From: a bacterium
Lineage (GTDB): Bacteria; Patescibacteria; Microgenomatia; Levybacterales; UBA12049
Length of the DNA stretch: 5,311 nt
Assembly: GCA_021825955.1 (NCBI GenBank)
Contig: JAKAEH010000080.1
Location: 1-5,311 of the forward strand
Reading direction: 5' to 3'
The translations under genes and the position numbers were made by a program. This document shows, in pieces, positions 1 through 4,840 of this stretch (within the stretch, counting starts at the first letter, position 1; every line of letters begins with the position of its first letter). The notes under the pieces are model-generated. The model made no database searches. It was given only the letters and a program-made list of their open reading frames with translations, and was not told the origin of the DNA.

Positions 1-106
1 CATTGTTAATGCTCAAAAGCAGAATAAGCAAGTTCTTATTCTTCAGACATGTTGGCCTCCGGGAACAGCGTGGCAAAGACTCATTGTTTTTGCAGAGCCT
101 AAGTAG
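1..106 (+). CDS. Sortase, C-terminal fragment (5' end outside window)
   Basis: The reading frame enters the window with its first full codon at position 2 and ends at TAG (104-106), giving 34 residues. They contain LILQTCWPPGTAWQRLIVFA, the strand-loop-strand end of a sortase: a TC dipeptide with the nucleophilic Cys (TGT, 50-52) and, nine residues later, the active-site Arg (AGA, 77-79) in QRLIV. Sortases are membrane-tethered transpeptidases that cut a C-terminal sorting signal and attach proteins to the cell surface or link pilins. The catalytic His would lie upstream, out of view. The short end after the Arg strand (AEPK) shows no C-terminal membrane segment, so any anchor would be N-terminal. 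The sortase class cannot be decided from this piece. The gene ends in an 8-bp tail-to-tail overlap with the next gene on the other strand. Family assignment is firm for so short a fragment; the substrate is unknown. Confidence 0.85.
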   Translation, partial: IVNAQKQNKQVLILQTCWPPGTAWQRLIVFAEPK

Positions 107-629
107 TTATTTCAGTGGGAGTTACTGCAGCCTTTAGCAATGTAGCACATTTAATGCCTAACCCATACCTAGTTTTAATTATATCCTTTTCCGACATGCT
201 TCTTAAATCCCCAAGTGTCATGACTGATTCACGTCGCATCCAGTTAAATGTTCTTGAAATAAATCCCTGTTGGGTACTGGAAAGCGTGGAGTATACTTCT
301 TCCCATTTTTCAGCATAAGGTCCCTTTGCTTTTAATCCATATCTTCTAGTTCGCCAATCGTTGCCTCCAAAGGGATTTCTTATATCATTTATGAGGGTAT
401 CGTCTGGTAGGGAACCAAGAAAAGCTTCGCTAATTCTTTTTCCAAGTGCAATTTGTTCTTCAGTATCTGTAGTTTTAATATATTTTATCTCCGGTTGTTT
501 TTTCGTGTTGGATGAATCAACGTAAGCATCAACAACTCTTCCTACCCCAGATAGAAATTTTCTGTCTGGATGATTAAGAGGAAGCGCTGATAATTGTTCT
601 CTTATAAATTTTTCTAATTCTACTGCCAT
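99..629 (-). CDS. Hypothetical protein with C-terminal alpha-CTD-like helix-hairpin-helix
   Basis: This is a 176-residue protein if translation begins at the ATG at 629-627. The frame stays open to a TTG at 668, but that TTG is the first half of a consensus -35 box and the predicted transcript begins near 633, so the longer 189-residue version is unlikely. I do not recognise the family as a whole. Residues 1-60 are charged and probably helical. The middle (about 80-130) is rich in aromatic and basic residues, with NPFGGNDWRTRRYGLKAKG at 85-103. Residues about 133-169 (TLGDLRSMSEKDII, then GLGIKCATLL) follow the pattern of the RNA polymerase alpha C-terminal domain, where a 'TLGDL..MSE.ELL...GLG.K....I' helix-hairpin-helix binds DNA. 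A nucleic-acid-binding or transcription-associated role is inference only. There is no signal peptide or membrane segment. It lies 47 nt downstream of the PEGA gene on the same strand but has its own strong promoter. Confidence 0.8.
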   Translation of the reverse strand: MAVELEKFIREQLSALPLNHPDRKFLSGVGRVVDAYVDSSNTKKQPEIKYIKTTDTEEQIALGKRISEAFLGSLPDDTLINDIRNPFGGNDWRTRRYGLKAKGPYAEKWEEVYSTLSSTQQGFISRTFNWMRRESVMTLGDLRSMSEKDIIKTRYGLGIKCATLLKAAVTPTEITT

Positions 630-639
630 ATTTTTGAGT

Positions 640-668
640 ATTATATTAATTTGAGGTGGGTTTGTCAA
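640..668 (-). promoter_or_regulatory. Consensus sigma-70-type promoter for the HhH protein gene
   Basis: Read on the minus strand, TTGACA (668-663) and TATAAT (645-640) are both perfect consensus hexamers and are separated by exactly 17 bp. The expected transcription start is near position 633, about 4 nt before the ATG at 629, so the mRNA would be essentially leaderless. The promoter sits in the short gap after the PEGA gene stop codon (677-679), giving this gene transcription independent of its upstream neighbour. Two exact hexamers at ideal spacing are unlikely by chance, even in AT-rich DNA. Confidence 0.88.
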
Positions 669-676
669 CTATAGGA

Positions 677-1882
677 TTATTTTAACCCTATTGTATAAAG
701 ATTTGGAGTAATATTTAGATTTCCCAAGGTAGTCAGAATAACAAGTTTTGTAGCATCGGGCCAGGGGAACACAAAGCCGTTTACAAAAGGTCCCGCATAA
801 ACCGTAGTAAGGTTTCCTCCGTCATATTCCATCATGGTAATTTTACTGTCATTTATGAAAACCAAGTGTTTAGAATCCGGATACCACATAATAGGAAGAG
901 GAGAAAATGCTTCTGACTTTTCAGGCACAGAATCTAATATCTTATAATTTCTGTCCTCTTTAATATCGTATACGTAAACTTCACCTTTTTTTAAGTTCCT
1001 TATCTCGGGAGTCGAATCAGTTCCTATTAAAGGAGGATTTATTATTAAAGGAATTTCCGCCGACTGTGAGGCTTCATAGAGTATTTTTGTCTCATCTGAA
1101 GACCATTCTAAGATTTTAAACTCTTCGGAAACTACTTTTTTAAGTTTTTTGGGAAGACTGTCCATTAATGCTTTTTCTTTATCTTTCTTTAGTTTTTCCC
1201 AGGATGCATCGACACTTAGCCTTGTTTCTGTTACATCTTTGGGATTTTGATTTAAAGTGCTTGTTTCAAGAAAATATGTCGTGTTAAGGCTTTTTCCGAT
1301 TGTTGCCAGAAGCTCTTTACTGTCAGGTGACCATAAAAGAGCGGAACTTGAGAATATATCTGTTGTATCATTTACGATTTGGCTGGATGCGCTTTGCAGA
1401 GTTAAAATCGGCCTTGAAGTCATATCTAAAATATATATTCCGTTTTTAACTGCCGATTGGGAAGCAACCAAATAGGCAATTTTTGTCTTACTTGGATCTA
1501 AAACAGGATTTAAAATACCAATGTTTGTTATGCTTTCTAATTTTGGGGCTTTTGGAAACAAAAGGGCATCGGCTTTACTGACGACCTCTTTTTTAATCGT
1601 TATTTTTTTCTGCCACGGGAAATATCCATCCTTGAATATTTTTATATCGTATTCTCCCGGAGCAAGATTAATAGTGTTATCTGTTGCCGTTGTTAAATGC
1701 CCGTTTACAAACACCTGAGCCCCGTCTGGAGAGCTTGTTGTTACCAAAAGACCGGTTCCCGAAAGAATGGGCCCATTGCCCCCAAAACCGAATCTGTAGC
1801 CTTTGCCAAACATTACAACAAGCACTGTTCCAATTAACAAAAATAGAATTATCAGGGCGGAAATTATTACTTGCTTTCTCAT
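677..1882 (-). CDS. Membrane-anchored PEGA-domain protein with beta-propeller-like exterior
   Basis: The product has 401 residues, with ATG at 1882-1880 and TAA at 679-677. A positively charged start (MRKQ) is followed by one hydrophobic segment at about residues 5-26, a signal anchor that should place the remainder outside the membrane. Residues about 45-108 form a PEGA domain: TSSPDGAQVFVNG, then the defining LAPGEYDIKIFKDGYFPW (73-90). Residues about 120-400 carry repeated 'W-S/Y-P-D-S-K' turns of TolB/WD40-type propeller blades: LDPSKTKIAYL (128), LLWSPDSKELL (182), LEWSSDETKILY (258), IMWYPDSKHLVF (331) and FPWPDATKLVIL (372). A Lys-rich stretch at 226-257 interrupts the blades. PEGA domains occur in surface and envelope proteins. 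The ligand is unknown and no catalytic residues are evident, so an envelope scaffold or binding role is inferred. It is transcribed divergently from mreB through overlapping promoters. No good Shine-Dalgarno lies within the predicted 5-nt leader. Confidence 0.87.
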   Translation of the reverse strand: MRKQVIISALIILFLLIGTVLVVMFGKGYRFGFGGNGPILSGTGLLVTTSSPDGAQVFVNGHLTTATDNTINLAPGEYDIKIFKDGYFPWQKKITIKKEVVSKADALLFPKAPKLESITNIGILNPVLDPSKTKIAYLVASQSAVKNGIYILDMTSRPILTLQSASSQIVNDTTDIFSSSALLWSPDSKELLATIGKSLNTTYFLETSTLNQNPKDVTETRLSVDASWEKLKKDKEKALMDSLPKKLKKVVSEEFKILEWSSDETKILYEASQSAEIPLIINPPLIGTDSTPEIRNLKKGEVYVYDIKEDRNYKILDSVPEKSEAFSPLPIMWYPDSKHLVFINDSKITMMEYDGGNLTTVYAGPFVNGFVFPWPDATKLVILTTLGNLNITPNLYTIGLK

Positions 1883-1893
1883 AGGGTACCTGC

Positions 1894-1922
1894 ATTATAC
1901 AAGCTAATAATAGGTCTTGCAA
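1894..1922 (-). promoter_or_regulatory. Leftward promoter of the PEGA gene
   Basis: On the minus strand, TTGCAA (1922-1917, four of six consensus positions) is followed after 17 bp by a perfect TATAAT (1899-1894). The predicted start is near 1887, about 5 nt before the ATG at 1882, another near-leaderless arrangement. The AGG in the stretch between the -10 box and the ATG would lie upstream of that start, so it cannot act as a ribosome-binding site if the start is right. The -35 hexamer is palindromic and is shared with the rightward promoter. Confidence 0.75.
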
Positions 1923-1944
1923 GTAAAACTGCGGATGTTATAAT
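1917..1944 (+). promoter_or_regulatory. Rightward promoter toward mreB, sharing its -35 box
   Basis: TTGCAA (1917-1922), 16 bp, then TATAAT (1939-1944), preceded by TG at 1936-1937, which makes a perfect extended -10 (TGTTATAAT). The predicted start is near 1951, giving mreB a leader of about 70 nt. The extended -10 compensates for the imperfect -35. The same six bases serve the opposite promoter, so the two cannot be occupied at once. Confidence 0.68.
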
Positions 1945-1991
1945 CAATTTATTAAAGCCAGTTGCAATTTTGATAGTGAAATATGGTATTT

Positions 1992-2000
1992 TGATATAGT
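1992..2000 (+). promoter_or_regulatory. Possible second, proximal mreB promoter (extended -10)
   Basis: TGATATAGT matches the extended -10 form (TG, one base, then five of six bases of TATAAT). A TTGATA at 1970-1975 could serve as -35, but the spacing of 19 bp is long. Transcription would start near 2007, leaving about 14 nt before the mreB ATG and excluding a TTG start at 2003. AT-rich context makes chance matches common, so this is tentative. Confidence 0.4.
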
Positions 2001-2020
2001 TTTTGGCTTTATTTTTATAT

Positions 2021-3046
2021 ATGGCAATTGTTTTTTCCAAACGAATCGGAATAGATCTTGGTACAGCCAATACACTAGTTTACGTAGCGGGTGAAGGAAT
2101 TGTTTTAAACGAGCCGACTGTTGTTGCAGTAACAGCAGAAGAAAACAGGGTTGTTGCTGTTGGTAAAGAAGCAAAAGACATGTTAGGAAGAACCCCCGGC
2201 AATATTGTTGCAATGAGACCCTTAAGAGACGGTGTGATTGCAGACTACACAATAACAGAGGCAATGCTTTCATATTTCATAGATAAAGCCGCAGGTAAAT
2301 CAAGGTTTTTTAAACCCGAAGTTATGGTTTGTATACCCTCGGGTGTTACACAGGTTGAAAGACGAGCGGTACTAGATGCAACCATGAGTTCGGGGGCAAA
2401 AGTCGCCTATTTAATAGAAGAACCCTTAGCAGCGGCAATAGGAGCAAAAGTACCGATTGCCCAGCCCGCGGGGCACATGATTGTTGATATTGGTGGAGGC
2501 TCAACCGAGGCTGCGGTAATTTCTTTGGGAGGCGTTGTTGTACACAGTTCAGTACGAGCAGGGGGAAATAAAATAGACGAAGCAATTGCAAACTATACAA
2601 AGAAAAAGTTTAATCTTTTGGTTGGAGAAAGAACTGCGGAACAAATAAAAATTGAACTTGGAAACGCCCTACTGGACGACAAAAAAGTTTCTGACCAGGG
2701 GAGAATGGAGATAAGGGGCAGGGATTCGGTAACAGGACTTCCAAGAACAATAGAGTTAAACGAAGGACAAATAAACGAAGCAATATTACCAGTACTTATG
2801 GATATAATATCCGCAGTTAAGGGTGTTATGGAACAAACTCCTCCGGAACTTGCCAGCGATATTATAGACAAAGGAGTTGTAATGAGCGGAGGAACAAGTC
2901 TTCTTACAAATTTTGACAAACTTACGACAAAGATTACCGGAGTCCCATGTCATTTGGCAGAAGATCCACTTTTGTGTGTTGTAAGAGGAACAGGAGTAGC
3001 GCTGGAAAACATAGAGCTTTACAAAAGAAGCATTGCCAAGAAGTAA
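2021..3046 (+). CDS. mreB: Rod-shape-determining protein MreB (actin-like ATPase)
   Basis: The product has 341 residues from ATG 2021 to TAA 3044-3046, normal length for MreB. The frame extends upstream to a TTG at 2003, but homologues begin a few residues before 'IGIDLGTANTLVYV', which fits the ATG. The actin-fold nucleotide motifs are all present in order: phosphate-1 IDLGTANT (11-18), connect-1 with the catalytic Glu region IEEPLAAAIGA (132-142), phosphate-2 VDIGGGSTEAAV (155-166) and the adenosine motif VVMSGGTSLL (286-295). The RFFKPEVMVCIPSGVTQVERRAV stretch, beginning at residue 95, is also typical. MreB polymerises on the inner membrane face and guides peptidoglycan synthesis with MreC, MreD, RodA and PBP2. 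None of those genes follows here; the next gene is a glycosyltransferase 237 bp away. There is no Shine-Dalgarno sequence before the ATG. Transcription probably comes from the promoter shared with the divergent PEGA gene. Confidence 0.97.
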   Translation: MAIVFSKRIGIDLGTANTLVYVAGEGIVLNEPTVVAVTAEENRVVAVGKEAKDMLGRTPGNIVAMRPLRDGVIADYTITEAMLSYFIDKAAGKSRFFKPEVMVCIPSGVTQVERRAVLDATMSSGAKVAYLIEEPLAAAIGAKVPIAQPAGHMIVDIGGGSTEAAVISLGGVVVHSSVRAGGNKIDEAIANYTKKKFNLLVGERTAEQIKIELGNALLDDKKVSDQGRMEIRGRDSVTGLPRTIELNEGQINEAILPVLMDIISAVKGVMEQTPPELASDIIDKGVVMSGGTSLLTNFDKLTTKITGVPCHLAEDPLLCVVRGTGVALENIELYKRSIAKK

Positions 3047-3283
3047 ACATAAATTTATCCTATAATTATTTTTATATAAATACTCATGTTAAAAAAAATA
3101 TCACTTTCCACTCAAATTTTCACAAAACTTCGGTTTATAGTATTTGGACTGCTAACATTGTATAAAACCGACTATTTATGATTAAGTATGCTTATTCAAT
3201 AGGGGATATATCCGGATAAAAAATATGTTCAAAAATAACAAAAACACGAAAATTAAAAAAACATCAAATAACCTTATAGTAAA
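3047..3283. other. AT-rich intergenic gap between mreB and the glycosyltransferase gene
   Basis: This gap holds no convincing gene or strong terminator. What can be seen: a 10-bp palindrome just after the mreB stop (3049-3058); a loose inverted repeat, CGGTTTATA (3131-3139) against TATAAAACCG (3161-3170), with no T-tract after it; two overlapping perfect 10-bp palindromes, GGATATATCC (3204-3213) and TATCCGGATA (3209-3218); and a possible 31-codon reading frame (3086-3181) with a basic N-terminus and a hydrophobic stretch. A TATAGT at 3275-3280 resembles a -10 box but is too close to the next ATG to make a normal transcript start before it. The promoter of the downstream gene is therefore not identified. 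Confidence 0.5.
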
Positions 3284-3997
3284 ATGAAGAGTTTTGAGAA
3301 AATATTTTTACTTGGAGTTGGTTTTACAAACGCAAAAAACGATGAAGTCCTAGAGTTTATCTCTACAGGATTACAAAAATCCAATGAAAAGTACTACATT
3401 GTTACCCCTAACCCCGAACTTTTGGTTATTGCACATAAAGACAGGGACTATAGAAACATCTTAAATGATGCAAAATTAGCCTTGCCGGATGGTGTTGGGG
3501 TAATACTGGGAGCTCAATTATTGGGAAAACCCCTTAAGCAAAGAATTACCGGTGTAGATCTTGTGAAAAGTCTATGTAAACATGTATCAAAACGGCCTAT
3601 AACGGTGGGCTTTCTCGGTGCTGGGCCAGGTGTAGCAGAGCAAACAGCAGAGTGCTTACATAAATTATACCCCGGTTTAAGGGTTGGGCTTGTTGCCGGA
3701 GAGTGGAATGAGTCATTGAAATTCAAAAAAGTTGACATACTTTTTGTTGCTTTTGGGTCACCAAAACAAGAAATTTGGATAAAAAACAACCTAAAAGACT
3801 TGCCGGTAAAAGTTGCAATTGGTGTTGGAGGAGCTTTTGACTTTATAAGTGGAAAAACTGTGCGTTCACCCCTACTATTAAGAAAACTAGGGCTTGAATG
3901 GTTGTTTCGCTTAACTATTCAACCATGGAGGATAAAAAGACAGTTATCGCTAATAACCTTTATAAGACTTGTTTTTAGGGAAAAGCTTAAAGGATAA
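3284..3997 (+). CDS. WecB/TagA/CpsF family glycosyltransferase (GT26)
   Basis: The product has 237 residues, ATG 3284 to TAA 3995-3997, typical for the family. Enzymes of this group transfer a sugar (for example N-acetylmannosamine or its uronic acid) from a UDP donor onto a lipid-linked acceptor at the cytoplasmic membrane face, building wall or surface polymers. Visible signatures: VTPNPELLVIA (40-50); LALPDGVGVILGAQLLG (65-81) with the conserved Asp69 proposed as catalytic base; RITGVDL (87-93); VGFLGAGPGVAE (108-119); FGSPKQEIWI (157-166); VGGAFDFISGKTVRSP (181-196); and LEWLFRLTIQPWRIKR (204-219). The spacing Thr41-Asp69-Arg87 matches, from memory, the Thr37-Asp65-Arg83 set studied in Thermoanaerobacter TagA. 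The basic C-terminal tail (about 195-237) corresponds to the appendage that binds the membrane. Donor and acceptor cannot be read from sequence, so no gene symbol is given. No Shine-Dalgarno sequence is visible and no other polymer-synthesis gene adjoins it. Confidence 0.94.
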   Translation: MKSFEKIFLLGVGFTNAKNDEVLEFISTGLQKSNEKYYIVTPNPELLVIAHKDRDYRNILNDAKLALPDGVGVILGAQLLGKPLKQRITGVDLVKSLCKHVSKRPITVGFLGAGPGVAEQTAECLHKLYPGLRVGLVAGEWNESLKFKKVDILFVAFGSPKQEIWIKNNLKDLPVKVAIGVGGAFDFISGKTVRSPLLLRKLGLEWLFRLTIQPWRIKRQLSLITFIRLVFREKLKG

Positions 3998-4012
3998 ATT
4001 TCTCCAAATAAT

Positions 4013-4054
4013 TAAATAGTTAGAAAGTCTAACCATAATAATTATAACTATTTA
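4013..4054. repeat. Nested, mutually exclusive inverted repeats after the GT26 gene
   Basis: A small hairpin, GTTAGA (4019-4024) with TCTAAC (4028-4033), has a 6-bp perfect stem and a 3-nt loop. Its left arm overlaps a second, 10-bp perfect inverted repeat, TAAATAGTTA (4013-4022) with TAACTATTTA (4045-4054). Only one of the two can form at a time. They lie 16 nt after the glycosyltransferase stop codon, where a transcript end would be expected, but neither is followed by a clean T-tract. Confidence 0.45.
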
Positions 4055-4151
4055 TAAAACAGCATACTATTAATAATTGTTCATTATCTCCTTAAACCAA
4101 TACTATAATTTAATATCTATTTTTATATTTTTTCTAAAACTAAATACTGCA

Positions 4152-4185
4152 AATAAAAATTAATATATTTAAATTAATTTTTATT
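4152..4185. repeat. 13-bp perfect inverted repeat, all A/T
   Basis: AATAAAAATTAAT (4152-4164) and ATTAATTTTTATT (4173-4185) are perfect reverse complements around an 8-nt spacer. The arms contain A- and T-runs in both directions, so a weak bidirectional terminator or protein-binding palindrome is possible. With no G or C in the stem, RNA stability would be low. In DNA this AT-rich, such repeats arise by chance more often than usual. Confidence 0.45.
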
Positions 4186-4382
4186 AAATGTGTTTTAAGT
4201 GTGTATATAGTAATTTGAGTTTTGATAATAATTATTTTCTTATTTTATTATTTGAAAACAAAAAATAAAGTTAACGAATTTAAAAAAATTATTTATTAAG
4301 GATTATTTTTAAAATTTTTTTAAGATAACATAAATTACAAAATATTTATAAAAAGGGTAGAGGATAGTTTTTGATATATTTT

Positions 4383-4404
4383 AATTTAGATTGATAGAGA
4401 TTGA
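4383..4404 (+). repeat. Diverged 22-bp direct repeat, copy 1
   Basis: Twenty of 22 positions match the copy at 4631-4652; the differences are at the 7th (G/T) and 15th (G/A) bases. The core is ATTGATA, R, then AGATTGA, itself containing two ATTGA-like halves. Similarity stops sharply at both edges. Confidence 0.5.
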
Positions 4405-4507
4405 TGGTAATTATCAAATTTTATGATTCTTAACATAATTTTAAACAAAGCTATGGAAATATTTAAAATACGAAAAAAATATAACTTAATAATTATTCAG
4501 CTTTGAA

Positions 4508-4525
4508 TTACCGAGTATTTACCGA
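4508..4525 (+). repeat. TTACCGA tandem pair at one-helical-turn spacing
   Basis: TTACCGA occurs at 4508-4514 and again at 4519-4525, an 11-bp start-to-start distance, in an otherwise A/T-dominated region. Spacing near one DNA turn would put both copies on the same helix face, as in some regulator binding sites. This is a short match and the role is unknown. Confidence 0.3.
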
Positions 4526-4630
4526 TACGAAAAATAATAAAACGGATTAAGGAGATGACATATTTTAGAGCGTGTAAATACATATTTTTATAAAAGAGCC
4601 TAAAGAGCTATAAGTATCATAAAAAAATAC

Positions 4631-4652
4631 AATTTATATTGATAAAGATTGA
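4631..4652 (+). repeat. Diverged 22-bp direct repeat, copy 2
   Basis: This is the partner of 4383-4404, same orientation, 248 bp downstream, 20 of 22 bases identical. No shared flanking sequence extends the match, so it does not look like the edge of a longer duplication. Confidence 0.5.
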
Positions 4653-4753
4653 GAAATAAAGATAAACTCGCTTTTTTAAAGAGTAGCACTTTTAAATTTT
4701 TTCTGCCAAAATGGACATTTTTCCCTTATTTTCACAAAGTCTCTGAGGCTAAT

Positions 4754-4784
4754 GTAAAAAACTCATCATTTTACGCATTTTTTT
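4754..4784 (+). terminator. Weak terminator-like stem with T-tract
   Basis: GTAAAA (4754-4759) pairs with TTTTAC (4769-4774) across a 9-nt loop, and a run of seven T follows at 4778-4784. The stem is only 6 bp with a single G:C pair. If functional, it would end rightward transcripts about 56 nt before the galT-like ATG, isolating that gene from readthrough. Confidence 0.25.
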
Positions 4785-4801
4785 CGTAATTTAATGACCT
4801 A

Positions 4802-4831
4802 TTGCATTATTTATAAATTTTGGTATTTAAT
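4802..4831 (+). promoter_or_regulatory. Probable near-leaderless promoter of the GalT-like gene
   Basis: TTGCAT (4802-4807), 18 bp, TTTAAT (4826-4831, five of six -10 positions). The predicted start is near 4838, about 3 nt before the ATG at 4841, the same geometry as the two leftward genes. The -35 is poor (three of six), so support comes mainly from the -10 and its distance to the ATG. Confidence 0.42.
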
Positions 4832-4840
4832 AGACTTAGT

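Larger units (their letters stand above)
3998..4840. other. 843-bp gene-free, extremely AT-rich stretch
   Basis: By hand count, 4021-4740 contains about 19% G+C (135 of 720), falling to about 11% in 4141-4320, against roughly 43% in a 120-base sample of mreB. No reading frame of useful length with protein-like composition exists on either strand. Within it I see a pair of mutually exclusive hairpins near the left end, a 13-bp perfect inverted repeat, a diverged 22-bp direct repeat in two copies 248 bp apart, a TTACCGA pair at 11-bp spacing and a T-tract after a weak stem near the right end. Composition rises toward normal from about 4500 onward. No DnaA-box cluster, tRNA or CRISPR repeat is visible. 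Whether this is a regulatory leader, an unrecognised RNA or decayed DNA cannot be decided by reading. Confidence 0.7.

Noticed and set aside
2003..2020. Upstream TTG start for mreB
   Set aside because: It would add six residues not expected in MreB. The ATG at 2021 gives the usual short lead-in to the phosphate-1 motif, and the possible proximal promoter would start transcription after 2003.
1677..2273. Minus-strand frames around the PEGA/mreB divergent region (81, 63 and 109 residues)
   Set aside because: They overlap real genes or the promoter region in other frames. The Leu/Gln-rich product of 1944-2273 is the complement of mreB codons.
2346..2919. Long minus-strand open frames opposite mreB (84 and 108 residues)
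   Set aside because: They lie entirely antisense to an unmistakable MreB and have Leu- or Ser/Ile-rich composition typical of reverse-strand shadows, with no recognisable domain.
4549..4593. AAGGAG followed at once by ATG (4555) opening a 12-codon frame
   Set aside because: The Shine-Dalgarno-like sequence abuts the ATG with no spacing, the frame is very short, and no other gene here uses such a site.
4383..4652. Repeats as a CRISPR array
   Set aside because: Only two diverged copies, separated by 226 bp, with no regular spacers and no cas genes.
3116..4738. ATTTTCACAAA at both 3116-3126 and 4728-4738, upstream of the two rightward genes
   Set aside because: An 11-bp match at different distances from the two starts is compatible with chance in DNA of this composition.
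3998..4840. AT-rich stretch as a chromosomal replication origin
   Set aside because: No cluster of TTATCCACA-like DnaA boxes is visible (best match six of nine), and neither dnaA, dnaN nor other origin-linked genes adjoin.
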